Shown here one piece after another: positions 28,939 through 37,741 of a stretch of 64,000 nt of DNA (within the stretch, counting starts at the first letter, position 1; the number at the start of each line of letters is the position of its first letter). The translations under genes and the position numbers were made by a program. The stretch is from NCBI RefSeq assembly GCF_003386195.1, contig NZ_QRDX01000001.1:434001-498000 (forward strand), given 5' to 3'. This stretch comes from Seonamhaeicola aphaedonensis (GTDB lineage Bacteria; Bacteroidota; Bacteroidia; Flavobacteriales; Flavobacteriaceae). A model generated the notes under the pieces. It was not told where the DNA came from and ran no database searches. It saw only the letters and a program-made list of their open reading frames with translations.

Positions 28939-29559
28939 ATGAAAACAAATATTATAATAGCTTTTGGGTTATTTTTTGTTGTAGGATGCTCAAGCACAAA
29001 GGATATTACAAAAGGAAATTTTTCAAAATCTGAAGTCGAATTAATTTCTAATGCTGATAATGATAAGCCTATGCGGGTTTATAAAATCACAAACAAAAAG
29101 GATTCACTAATCTTACGAACTAGAAGTAGTTATATAAAACCAAACCCTCACAATAAACTTCAACAGAAATTTATTAAACGTTTATATGCTACCGTAAGAG
29201 ATAGTTTATCTTTAGGAGTTGGTATTGCAGCGCCTCAAGTGGGTGTTTTAAAAAATATTATTTGGGTACAGCGCTTTGATAAAGAAAGCCTTCCATTTGA
29301 AGTGTATCTAAATCCAAAAATTATAGAATACTCAGAAAAGAAGCAAACGGTTAGGGAAGGATGCTTATCAATACCCAATAGAACAGATACCTTAAACTCA
29401 AGATCATACACCATTAAAATTGAATATGATACGCAAGATGCCATACATAAAACAGAAACTATTGAAGGATTTACAGCAGTAATATTTCAACATGAAATAG
29501 ACCATTTAAATGGTATTTTATACTTAGATCATCTTAATAGAGAATTGAATCAGCAATAA
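28939..29559 (+). CDS. Peptide deformylase family protein with lipoprotein signal
   Basis: 206 residues. Residues 1-17 form a lipoprotein signal ending VVGC, so C17 would be acylated and the enzyme placed in the cell envelope. The catalytic part keeps all three deformylase motifs: GVGIAAPQVG (93-102), EGCLS (140-144) and HEIDH (185-189), including the metal ligands C142, H185, H189 and catalytic E186. Ordinary deformylases act in the cytosol on new proteins. An exported active version must have another substrate or role. It is last in the elongasome operon, 30 bases after rodA. Confidence 0.88.
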   Translation: MKTNIIIAFGLFFVVGCSSTKDITKGNFSKSEVELISNADNDKPMRVYKITNKKDSLILRTRSSYIKPNPHNKLQQKFIKRLYATVRDSLSLGVGIAAPQVGVLKNIIWVQRFDKESLPFEVYLNPKIIEYSEKKQTVREGCLSIPNRTDTLNSRSYTIKIEYDTQDAIHKTETIEGFTAVIFQHEIDHLNGILYLDHLNRELNQQ

Positions 29560-29560
29560 G

Positions 29561-29731
29561 TTATACAATAAAATAATCCATAAACACCTTAAAATTGTCT
29601 ATCTTATTTCTTTTACTAGAAGGTATCTTTACATCAAAAGTTTCTATCTTATTTTCTAACAGGCTTATGTTTTCTGTTATAAATACTCTATTCTGGATTG
29701 AAAGGAAAAATCCATAATAAGAAGTTTTAAT
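29561..29731 (-). pseudogene. C-terminal remnant of an unidentified gene
   Basis: On the minus strand 56 sense codons run without a stop from 29731 to a TAA at 29561-29563. They read like a protein end (GFFLSIQNRVFITENISLL, later PSSKRNKIDNFKVFMDYFIV). There is no start codon except one near the end, and an in-frame stop lies just upstream. It abuts the deformylase gene by one base. Probably the tail of a gene lost before the GH59 gene region; family unknown. Confidence 0.4.
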
Positions 29732-29856
29732 TTAGTAAACCATATACTAAGAAAAACAGAACTATGAGACTTAATTTAAGATATTGTTACATTTATAATA
29801 TTTGAAAAGTGGCATGCTTTTGGAATAAAAAATTACCAAACAAACTAAATAAAATT

Positions 29857-32163
29857 ATGAGATTAATTACTTTATGCATACTCTGCCTGTGTTCAATGGC
29901 TCAGGCTTTAGATGTAAAAGATTTAAAATGTGAATCTAAAACTAATCCCACAGGTATAACCAAGGCTAGACCAAGTTTTAGCTGGACTTTTATTGGAGAT
30001 GACGTAAGTACAGAACAGGGAGGTTTTAGAATTATGATGGCCACTAGTATTGAAAGACTTAAATATCCCGATTTATGGGATACTGGGCCAACTAGTAAAT
30101 CTGAAACAGGTTCCTATCAGTACTTGGGAGAACCCTTAAAATCGGGGCAAAAAGTCTATTGGATGGTTACGGTTTGGGGTAACAACCGTGGCGTAGCTCA
30201 TAGTGAACCCGCATGGTTTGTAATGGGAGACATTGAAAACCCTGAAAAACCATTCCAACCGCCCGTGTTTAAACAAAAAGATGGCGTAACTACAATCTAT
30301 TTAAACCCTGAAGACACTGGTAGAACATTTGAAGGTATTGGAGGTGTGAGTGCTGGTGCTTCTACAGATTTATTATATGATTATGAAGACCCCTACCGTA
30401 GTCACATTCTTGATATGCTTTTTAAGCCTAAATTTGGCGCTGGTTTTCAGCACTTGAAAGTCGAAATGGGTGGTGGTGAAAATTCAACCTGCGGTTCTGA
30501 ACCCTCTCATGCCATAACTCGAGAAGAATTAAAAAATCCTGTTTCACGTGGTTATGAGTTTTGGTTTATGAAAGAAGCCAAAAAAAGAAATACTAATATG
30601 ATTTTGGAATACTTACCTTGGAGTTTCCCAGGATACTTAAAACCAAATATTTTTACCAAAGAATCGGCTGAATACTTTGTTACTTTTTTAGATGTAGCTA
30701 AAAGAGATTGGGATTTAGATATTGACTGGGTAGCCGCAGCTGAAAATGAAAACTATACTGACAGGGATTGGCTTGTAAATGACGTGCGCCCTATGCTTGA
30801 TGCTAGAGGTTACAAAGATGTAAAAATTCAAGGACCAGATGACAATAGTGGCGATTGGCAAATATTTGAAGAACTTGAAAAAGATCCTGACTTTGACAAG
30901 GTAATTGAAGCAGCTGGTTATCATTATGTAACTGGTCGAGAATTTAATGAAAACATGGTAGATGGCCGCGGTAGACCAACAACGGCTAAAGCAAAAGCCT
31001 CTGGCAAACCACTTTGGGCTAGCGAAGACTGGAGTTGGACAGGTAAAGACTGGGGAGGCGCAGGAGCGCTTAATCTTGCTCGTATTTACAATAAATTTTA
31101 TATACGCGATAAAATTACCAAAACTTTAATATGGGCTCCAATTGGTTCCATTTATAAATCAGTAACATGGGATAAAGCTGGGGCTATGAAAGCTAACAGC
31201 CCCTGGAGTGGTTATTATGAAGTTTGGCCAACCATTTGGGCTACAGCACATACTACCCAATTTACCCAACCTCTTACTTGGAAATACTTAGATGAAGGCT
31301 GCGGACTATTTGATGCTAGTACATATAAAGGCAGTATTGTTTCATTAAAAGAAAAGAACAGTGAAAACTGGAGTATGATAATATGTACAGAAAACTCTGA
31401 AAAACTTCAAGTGAACATTAACGATGGTTTAGCAAATAAAATTGTTCATGTATGGAAATCAGATGAAAATGAACAGTTCGTACAACAAAAAAGCATAATA
31501 CCAGAAAATGGACAATTCAGCATTGAACTAGACCCTAAATGTATATACTCACTAACCACTACTGTAGGTCAACAAAAAGGACAATATAAAATCCCTAAGG
31601 AAGAGGCTTTTCCGTTTCCGTATAAAGAAGATTATGAAGACCGAGATGTTGGAGATCTTCCAAAATATCACTCAGATCAAACAGGAAGTTTCGAAATTGC
31701 TAAAAAAGAAGATGGCACTAATTGTTTAAAGCAAATAAACCCTGAGCAAGGTTATGATTGGATGCGTGTTTACCGTCGTTCTAATATTAAACCCAATACA
31801 TTGATAGGCGATGTTAACTGGAAAGACTTTACGTGTAGTGTAGATGTATTTATAGATGATGGAAATGTAGAATTAGGAGGGCGTGTGCAAGGGAGCTACC
31901 TTAAGGGATACCGACTCATGCTACAAAAAGATGGTAACTGGAAATTAGTTTTTGATAAAGAAACGCTTGCCGAAGGACTTATTAAAAACTTTGATGGTAG
32001 TATATGGCACAATATAAAATTAAAATTTTATGGTAAAGACATTGAGGCCTTTGTTGACGGGACAGCTTTATCAAAAATAACCCATAAAAGTAAAACAGGT
32101 TATGTTTTACTAGGAAGTTCTTATAACGCTAATTTATTTGATAATTTAGAGGTTATACCGTAA
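29857..32163 (+). CDS. Secreted GH59-family glycosidase (galactosylceramidase-like) with rhamnosidase-type N-terminal domain
   Basis: 768 residues from ATG 29857 with signal peptide ending AQA. Residues 20-125 resemble the N-terminal beta domain of bacterial alpha-L-rhamnosidases (KCESKTNPTGITKARPSFSW, SGQKVYWMVTVWG). Residues about 145-470 match the TIM barrel of mammalian galactocerebrosidase: FEGIGGVSAGAS, PYRSHILDMLFKPKFGA, MKEAKKRN, LPWSFPG, HTTQFTQP. Acid/base E298 sits in ENENY and nucleophile E390 in WASEDWS. A beta-sandwich and a C-terminal lectin-like domain (about 590-768) follow, as in GALC. It should cleave beta-galactosides; the natural substrate is unknown. No SusCD or other polysaccharide genes are nearby. 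Confidence 0.88.
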   Translation: MRLITLCILCLCSMAQALDVKDLKCESKTNPTGITKARPSFSWTFIGDDVSTEQGGFRIMMATSIERLKYPDLWDTGPTSKSETGSYQYLGEPLKSGQKVYWMVTVWGNNRGVAHSEPAWFVMGDIENPEKPFQPPVFKQKDGVTTIYLNPEDTGRTFEGIGGVSAGASTDLLYDYEDPYRSHILDMLFKPKFGAGFQHLKVEMGGGENSTCGSEPSHAITREELKNPVSRGYEFWFMKEAKKRNTNMILEYLPWSFPGYLKPNIFTKESAEYFVTFLDVAKRDWDLDIDWVAAAENENYTDRDWLVNDVRPMLDARGYKDVKIQGPDDNSGDWQIFEELEKDPDFDKVIEAAGYHYVTGREFNENMVDGRGRPTTAKAKASGKPLWASEDWSWTGKDWGGAGALNLARIYNKFYIRDKITKTLIWAPIGSIYKSVTWDKAGAMKANSPWSGYYEVWPTIWATAHTTQFTQPLTWKYLDEGCGLFDASTYKGSIVSLKEKNSENWSMIICTENSEKLQVNINDGLANKIVHVWKSDENEQFVQQKSIIPENGQFSIELDPKCIYSLTTTVGQQKGQYKIPKEEAFPFPYKEDYEDRDVGDLPKYHSDQTGSFEIAKKEDGTNCLKQINPEQGYDWMRVYRRSNIKPNTLIGDVNWKDFTCSVDVFIDDGNVELGGRVQGSYLKGYRLMLQKDGNWKLVFDKETLAEGLIKNFDGSIWHNIKLKFYGKDIEAFVDGTALSKITHKSKTGYVLLGSSYNANLFDNLEVIP

Positions 32164-32220
32164 ATAAGAAACAATTAGCATCTTCTATTTATATAACCAG
32201 AAAACACATTTTACAATAAT

Positions 32221-32266
32221 AAAAAAAGACCTCACAAAAAAGCTCAAAAGCTTACTTTGTGGGGTT
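32221..32266 (-). terminator. Terminator after gldC
   Basis: Arms ACCTCACAAA and TTTGTGGGGT pair with one mismatch around an inner AGCTC/AAGCTT dyad. On the minus strand the hairpin runs into seven T. It ends the gldB-gldC transcript. Confidence 0.7.
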
Positions 32267-32280
32267 GTTATTTAAGATTT

Positions 32281-32619
32281 TTACTTATTTTTCAATTCTA
32301 ATTTTTCGGCAAAATAATCACAAAAATCTTTCATGGTTGCCGTCATCTTTTCGTCTTGTGTCGCTCTTTTAAATGTATCACTCATAGATACTAAAGTTTG
32401 ATAAAAAAACACCTTCATTTCATCAACAGGCATATCTTTAGTCCATAAATCTATACGCAAAGATTCTTGGGTATTAGAGTCCCAAACACTAAGCATCATC
32501 GCTTTAGATTCTTCATTGTTTATGCCTCCATCTTCAGCAGACCAAAACAGTTTTTCTGGAACTCTATTTTCATCTAGTTCAACATTCAATTCAATCTTTG
32601 ATGTGTATGTTTTACCCAT
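32281..32619 (-). CDS. gldC: Gliding motility protein GldC
   Basis: 112 residues, cytosolic, matching GldC: SKIELNVELDENRVPEKLFW and AEDGGINNEESKAMMLSVWD, then ESLRIDLWTKDMPVDEMKVF. GldC is not absolutely essential but enhances gliding, and its gene sits beside gldB in Flavobacteria, as here. Its start coincides with the last base of the gldB stop, so the two are translationally coupled. Confidence 0.95.
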   Translation of the reverse strand: MGKTYTSKIELNVELDENRVPEKLFWSAEDGGINNEESKAMMLSVWDSNTQESLRIDLWTKDMPVDEMKVFFYQTLVSMSDTFKRATQDEKMTATMKDFCDYFAEKLELKNK

Positions 32620-33599
32620 TATTTTTTTGGTTTGTATTTAGTTTTGTTAAAAATTTCTTCTGCACTAGTTATTAGCATCTCGTTCAAAGACACATCATTT
32701 TGTTCCACATAGGCACGCACTATTTTCCAACCAATGTATTGCCCCAATCTACCTGGAGAATTAGAATCAATCTCTTCTAAATAAAATTTAGTAAAAGGCG
32801 CAGGATTTATAAATCTATTTGGTAGTTTAGAATCGGTACTAAAAAGCAATTCACGCTCTACAAAATAACGCCAAATATAACTTTCATTGGCATTAGCCCA
32901 ATGTAATTCCTCTTGAGTATACCCAATACGTTGTGCTTCGGTTTTAAAAGGAACCATTAAATCTTTGAAGTAAAGCTGTTTACCAAAATAAATCATTTCA
33001 TCTAGTAATGTTTTATTTTGACTCAGATAAATATACTTTTTAGCATACGCTTCAGCTAAATCTACAACAAGTTGCTCTTTTTTTAAATTGGCTGTAATAA
33101 ACTTGGGTATGTTAGCGTAAAACTCATGGTTACTACCTAAATAATTATCCAATGCTATGATAGCAATCGTATCAGTTACAATAACTTTGTTTCTATAATC
33201 AACGTCACTTGTTGTGGTAATAACTCTTGGCGGATTAAATCCCTCAAAATAATATTTCAGGTGATTAAATAGTGATTCTATTTCTGCTTCGGTAACATCA
33301 AAATTACTGAATGTTTTATCAACGGCTGTATTCAGCATTCTTTGGAGGGTATCCTCCTTTTTTACTATCCAAAATGAGTCTTTAATTGTTTCAGAAAACA
33401 TAAACGGATAAGCTGTCCTTAATTTAGGTAGTTCATTAACTTCTATTTTGGCAAATAATTGATCAAATCGTTCCACATTAATATCAATATTAATTTTTGC
33501 TATTTCCTTTTCAATTTTATTTTCTTTTATACAGGAAACAGCAACAAGAACTAGACATGTAATCATTACGAAATTCTTGACATAAAACTTAAACAGCAT
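32619..33599 (-). CDS. gldB: Gliding motility lipoprotein GldB
   Basis: 326 residues. The lipoprotein signal ends VAVSC (acylated cysteine about residue 23). The mature protein has the GldB features INVERFDQLFAKI, FDVTEAEIESLFNHLKYYF, DNYLGSNHEFYANIP and the ending GRLGQYIGWKIVRAYVEQN. GldB is needed for gliding and stability of the type IX secretion/gliding machinery. It is first in a two-gene operon with gldC and divergent from nadE. Its promoter overlaps that of nadE. Confidence 0.95.
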   Translation of the reverse strand: MLFKFYVKNFVMITCLVLVAVSCIKENKIEKEIAKINIDINVERFDQLFAKIEVNELPKLRTAYPFMFSETIKDSFWIVKKEDTLQRMLNTAVDKTFSNFDVTEAEIESLFNHLKYYFEGFNPPRVITTTSDVDYRNKVIVTDTIAIIALDNYLGSNHEFYANIPKFITANLKKEQLVVDLAEAYAKKYIYLSQNKTLLDEMIYFGKQLYFKDLMVPFKTEAQRIGYTQEELHWANANESYIWRYFVERELLFSTDSKLPNRFINPAPFTKFYLEEIDSNSPGRLGQYIGWKIVRAYVEQNDVSLNEMLITSAEEIFNKTKYKPKK

Positions 33600-33626
33600 A
33601 AATTTTTATTAATTGAGTGATTCGCT

Positions 33627-33646
33627 TACTTTTGTTTGCAAAGGTA
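33627..33646. promoter_or_regulatory. Interlocked promoters of gldB and nadE
   Basis: TACTTTTG on the plus strand (33627-33634, for nadE) and TACCTTTG on the minus strand (33639-33646, for gldB) both match the -7 consensus TAnnTTTG. They point toward each other with four bases between, forming a 20-base near-palindrome. No convincing -33 elements were found. Transcripts would overlap by a few bases and the two genes would compete for polymerase. Confidence 0.5.
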
Positions 33647-33676
33647 GTATTCTTAGAATTAAAATCTTTCATTAAA

Positions 33677-34474
33677 ATGCAAACTAAAAAAGTTATAGAT
33701 TATATTGTTAATTGGTTAAAAGACTATGCTACTAACGCTGGTGTAAATGGTTTTGTAATAGGAGTTTCTGGTGGTATAGATTCTGCAGTAACGTCTACAT
33801 TATGTGCTAAAACAGGTTTACCACTTTTATGTTTAGAAATGCCTATTCATCAAGCTCCTAGCCAAGTAAATAGAGCTTTAAAACATATAGATTGGTTACA
33901 GTCTAAATTTAATAAAGTAACTATGACTCAAGTAAATTTAACCCCTGTATTTGATAGTCTTATAGAAGCTCTACCTTCTGTTGAAGATGAAGAAGAACGT
34001 TTTATGTCATTGGCAAATACCAGGGCTAGATTAAGAATGACATCACTTTATTATTTTGCAGCTCTTGACAATCTTTTAGTAGCAGGAACAGGAAATAAGG
34101 TTGAGGATTTTGGTGTTGGGTTTTATACTAAATATGGTGATGGTGGTGTAGATTTGAGTCCTATTGCAGATTTACTTAAAACAGAAGTTTACTCCATTGC
34201 CGAATTTTTAGGTATCAATCAAGATATTATAGATGCTGCCCCTACTGATGGTTTATGGGGTGATGACAGAACCGATGAAGATCAGATAGGAGCATCATAT
34301 CCAGAACTTGAATGGGCTATGAAAATGAATGATCAAGGTAAAACTGAAGCAGATTTCCAAGATAGAGAAAAAGAGGTTTTCAAAATATACAAACGCTTTA
34401 ATACTGCTAATAAACACAAGATGATTCCTATACCAGTTTGTAAAATTCCTAATAAATTAAAGAATTTATTGTAA
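33677..34474 (+). CDS. nadE: NAD synthase, ammonia-dependent
   Basis: 265 residues from ATG 33677 (MQTKKVIDYIVNWLKDY); an in-frame upstream start at 33617 would read through the promoter and is rejected. P-loop VSGGIDSAV of the ATP pyrophosphatase family, GTGNKVEDFGVGFYTKYGDGG, and PTDGLW. It adenylates and amidates nicotinate adenine dinucleotide to NAD using ammonia, having no glutaminase domain. Divergent from gldBC. Confidence 0.96.
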   Translation: MQTKKVIDYIVNWLKDYATNAGVNGFVIGVSGGIDSAVTSTLCAKTGLPLLCLEMPIHQAPSQVNRALKHIDWLQSKFNKVTMTQVNLTPVFDSLIEALPSVEDEEERFMSLANTRARLRMTSLYYFAALDNLLVAGTGNKVEDFGVGFYTKYGDGGVDLSPIADLLKTEVYSIAEFLGINQDIIDAAPTDGLWGDDRTDEDQIGASYPELEWAMKMNDQGKTEADFQDREKEVFKIYKRFNTANKHKMIPIPVCKIPNKLKNLL

Positions 34475-34562
34475 AATATTCAGGAAATCATTACTTTTAC
34501 AGTTGCATATTCTCTCAACTTATAATTATCTCTCTAAGTAATTATGCAAAACAACCAAAATT

Positions 34563-35195
34563 ATGATAAAGTTATTAATAGCAGAAAATCACCCTATTAC
34601 TAGAAAGGGACTGGAAGTTCTTTTCTCTGCATCACCCAACATTAAAGTTGTTGGTAGTGTTGAAGACGGCGAAGCCGCAATGGATTTTATTAAGAAAAAT
34701 CCCGTTGACATCCTTTTAACTGAAGCCGATTTACCAAAACTTAATGGATTAACTATTTTACGCCATTTAAAAAATGAGCATCCAGATGTTAAGACTATTA
34801 TATTTAGTGGGCAACCAGAAGAAGTATATGCCATAAACGCCATTAAAGCTGGTGCTTCTGGTTATGTTTCTAAAACGGTTAACGTTATAACTATTAGCGA
34901 AGCCATTACAAAGGTACATGATGGCGGTATTTATTTAAGCAATGAGCTTACTCAACAGCTGGCATTTGGCAACCGTATTGGAAGAAGCACTGGGTCTTTT
35001 TACAAGAAATTATCTACCAGAGAAGCTGAAGTACTTAAACTTTTAACCATTGGTAGAAAGAACAAAGAAATATCTAGGGAACTTGATATTAACGAAAAAA
35101 CCGTTAGTACTTACAAAGCACGATTAATGCGTAAGCTAAAAGTTACTAACTTGGTAGATTTAGTTAATCAAGCAAAATTAGCAGATCAGTTATAA
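34563..35195 (+). CDS. NarL/LuxR-type response regulator with atypical receiver
   Basis: 210 residues: a receiver (1-120) and a LuxR helix-turn-helix (about 148-208, KLSTREAEVLKLLTIGRKNKEIS and EKTVSTYKARLMRKL). In the receiver the phospho-acceptor Asp position is Glu (E54 in LLTEADLP). The acidic pair before it is E8-N9 where DD is usual. S82 and K104 are normal. Such a change usually means phosphorylation-independent or always-on behaviour. It overlaps the convergent dnaG by six bases, and no histidine kinase is near. Confidence 0.9.
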   Translation: MIKLLIAENHPITRKGLEVLFSASPNIKVVGSVEDGEAAMDFIKKNPVDILLTEADLPKLNGLTILRHLKNEHPDVKTIIFSGQPEEVYAINAIKAGASGYVSKTVNVITISEAITKVHDGGIYLSNELTQQLAFGNRIGRSTGSFYKKLSTREAEVLKLLTIGRKNKEISRELDINEKTVSTYKARLMRKLKVTNLVDLVNQAKLADQL

Positions 35196-37148
35196 AACTC
35201 TGTTAAGCTTTCTAGATAGTAGCATTTTTAAGCCTGAGTAGTCTTTTACCTCTTCAAGAATATTTTTATTTACATCATTTTTATTGTGTAAAGTTTCTTG
35301 CTGATACTCTTTGACCTTTTGGTCTATTAAAAAACATCGCAGGCTTAAAATTGTTTCACTTACCAATTGCGAAACAGTATTTAATTTTTCCTTAGGATAG
35401 ATATTCATCCTATTCCAATTGTCAAGAGAATAACGTTCATCTTCCATCAAAATAGTAGTGATTTCATTTGCTGTTTCTTGGCTTACAGAATTAATAAACA
35501 TTTTTAAATCGAACTCTGGATTCTGATTCAAGACATCTATAATGGTGTAATATAAATTTTTAAATTGCTCATTTGAAAACTGCATTTCATCATCCTGAAG
35601 GTCTAAGTATATTTTTTCAAATACTTTAGCCTGCTGAATTATGGGTTCTAAAATTAAATCACCTTTATCATTTTCCTTTAAAACCAAATCCTCAAAATCT
35701 TCAACTCTATTCCCATAAAGTAATAAGATTTCTATAATTTTTCGTTCTAAAACGTATTGAACATCTACCTTTTTTACAGGCTGTTGATGTTTAATCACCT
35801 CAAAAGCTTTTTGCTGTTTGGTGAATTGTTTATTCTGTTCTTGAAAATCCTTTTTATTTATTTGAGCTAATGTACTAAACAATACCTCCTCACTAATATC
35901 CATGATTCTAGCACATTCCTGAATGTAAATTTCTTTTTTAATTCTATCAGGAATTTTAGAAATACTATTAACAATATCTCTTACGGTTTCCGCTTTTTTT
36001 ATGGGGACATCCTTAGAATCCTCATGTAAAACCCCAGCCTTAAACTGAATAAAATCCTTAGCATTTTCTTCAAGATATAGCGTTAGCTCTTGAAGGGTAT
36101 TTTGTTTTGCAAAACTATCAGGATCTTCACCTTCTGGAAACGAACATACTTTCACATTCATGCCTTGTTCTAAAATCAAATCAATACCTCGAAGCGATGC
36201 TCTCATACCAGCAGCATCGCCATCAAAAAGTACCGTAATGTTTTTTGTTAGCCTATTTATAAGCCTAATTTGTTCTGAAGTAAGTGCTGTTCCAGACGAT
36301 GATACGACATTTTTTATCCCTGTTTGATGAAACTGAATGACATCTGTATAACCCTCTACCAAATAACAATTATCTTCTTTGGCTATACTTTGTTTAGCAT
36401 TATAAATTCCGTAAAGCACTTTACTTTTATGGTAGATATCACTCTCTGGCGAATTAAGATATTTGGCCGCCTTTTTGTCATTAATAAGTATACGCCCACC
36501 AAATCCCAACACACGACCACTCATACTTTTGATTGGAAACATCACACGCCCTTTGAACCTATCAAAATGCTTATCGGGTTTTACAATGGTGAGTCCGGTT
36601 TTTTCAAGATAATCAATACTATATCCCTTTTTTAAAGCTTCATCTGTAAAGGCTTGCCAATCATCAAGAGAATAACCTAAATTAAATTTTTTGATAGTCT
36701 CATCTGTAAACCCACGTTCTTTAAAATAACTGAGCCCGATAGATTTTCCTTGGTCAGTTTTATGTAATATTTTCTGAAAATACTCATTAGCAAACTCATT
36801 AACCAAATACAAACTTTCGCGCTCATTGGCTGCTTCTTTTTGCTCATTGCTTTGCTGGGTCTCTTCAATTTCAACATTATATTTTTTTGCCAGATATTTT
36901 ATGGCCTCGGGATAAGTAAAATGCTCATGCTCCATTAAAAATGCCACCACATTGCCTCCTTTTCCCGTACTGAAGTCTTTCCATATTTGTTTTACGGGAG
37001 ACACCATAAAACTTGGAGTACGTTCGTCGCTAAACGGACTTAACCCCTTAAAATTACTCCCTGCTTTCTTAAGGTTTACAAAATCACCAATTACCTCCTC
37101 TACTCGGGCAGTTTCAAAAACTTGGTCTATGGATGATTGTGATATCAA
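35190..37148 (-). CDS. dnaG: DNA primase DnaG with degenerate zinc-binding domain
   Basis: 652 residues. The N-terminal CHC2 domain is recognisable (VIGDFVNLKKAGSNFKGLSPF, TPSFMVSPVKQIWKDFSTGKGG), but all four zinc ligands are replaced: S37, S40, D58 and T61. The TOPRIM catalytic domain is normal, with YLVEGYTDVI and LFDGDAAG. The C-terminus is a helicase-interaction region. It makes RNA primers for replication. The same zinc-less pattern occurs, as I recall, in other Flavobacteriia, so it is likely a lineage trait. The last bases overlap the end of the convergent response regulator. Confidence 0.95.
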   Translation of the reverse strand: MISQSSIDQVFETARVEEVIGDFVNLKKAGSNFKGLSPFSDERTPSFMVSPVKQIWKDFSTGKGGNVVAFLMEHEHFTYPEAIKYLAKKYNVEIEETQQSNEQKEAANERESLYLVNEFANEYFQKILHKTDQGKSIGLSYFKERGFTDETIKKFNLGYSLDDWQAFTDEALKKGYSIDYLEKTGLTIVKPDKHFDRFKGRVMFPIKSMSGRVLGFGGRILINDKKAAKYLNSPESDIYHKSKVLYGIYNAKQSIAKEDNCYLVEGYTDVIQFHQTGIKNVVSSSGTALTSEQIRLINRLTKNITVLFDGDAAGMRASLRGIDLILEQGMNVKVCSFPEGEDPDSFAKQNTLQELTLYLEENAKDFIQFKAGVLHEDSKDVPIKKAETVRDIVNSISKIPDRIKKEIYIQECARIMDISEEVLFSTLAQINKKDFQEQNKQFTKQQKAFEVIKHQQPVKKVDVQYVLERKIIEILLLYGNRVEDFEDLVLKENDKGDLILEPIIQQAKVFEKIYLDLQDDEMQFSNEQFKNLYYTIIDVLNQNPEFDLKMFINSVSQETANEITTILMEDERYSLDNWNRMNIYPKEKLNTVSQLVSETILSLRCFLIDQKVKEYQQETLHNKNDVNKNILEEVKDYSGLKMLLSRKLNRVL

Positions 37149-37350
37149 TTAAAAAAATTAAAGAGACTGTAAATGTAATATTAATCAATTGATTTTAGAA
37201 ATTAAAGCTTATTGGATACTTAACCTCAACTAAACTTTGTAAACTTCAGACTATACAATATTCAATCATAAAAAAGGTCGTAAAGCCAATTAAAATTGAT
37301 ATTTATCTTAATTTTTAATTCATCAATCTAAAAAAAATGTTTTCAAAAAA

Positions 37351-37385
37351 TTTGTCAAATAAACCATTAATCGTAATATTGCAAT
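37351..37385 (+). promoter_or_regulatory. arsR promoter and operator 1
   Basis: A -33 TTTG (37351-37354) is 19 bases from a -7-like TAATATTG (37374-37381). The imperfect palindrome ATCGTAATATTGCAAT (37370-37385) covers the -7 box, 11 bases before the arsR ATG. A near copy precedes arsM. Binding of ArsR here would block transcription of its own gene. Confidence 0.65.
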
Positions 37386-37396
37386 AAATAAATTAT

Positions 37397-37723
37397 ATGG
37401 GAGTAACAAAATCAGAAAAGTTTACAAACCTTCAAAATGACATTGCTGTATTAGCTAAAGTGTTAGGACATCCTGCCAGAGTAGCCATCATTCAACATTT
37501 GTTTAAAATTAACACCTGTATCTGTGGCGACTTGGTTGACGAAATTGGTCTAGCACAACCCACTATTTCGCAACATTTAAAGGAACTTAAAAATGTAGGA
37601 CTTATTAAAGGTAATATTGAAGGTACTAGTGTTTGTTACTGTATTGATAAAGACAACTGGACTAAAATGAAAGATTTAATGACAGAGTTTTTAGACTTAG
37701 ATATAACCTTTAACTGTTGTTAA
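37397..37723 (+). CDS. arsR: ArsR-family arsenic-responsive repressor
   Basis: 108 residues, winged helix: LAKVLGHPARVAIIQHL, GLAQPTISQHLKELKNVGLI. A C41-x-C43 pair (CICGDLV) sits where the ELCVCDL metalloid site of classical ArsR lies; C80/C82 and a terminal C107-C108 pair are also available. It should leave DNA when arsenite binds. It is followed after 49 bases by arsM, whose leader carries a second copy of the same operator. Confidence 0.9.
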   Translation: MGVTKSEKFTNLQNDIAVLAKVLGHPARVAIIQHLFKINTCICGDLVDEIGLAQPTISQHLKELKNVGLIKGNIEGTSVCYCIDKDNWTKMKDLMTEFLDLDITFNCC

Positions 37724-37741
37724 AAAAATTTAAATTATTTA

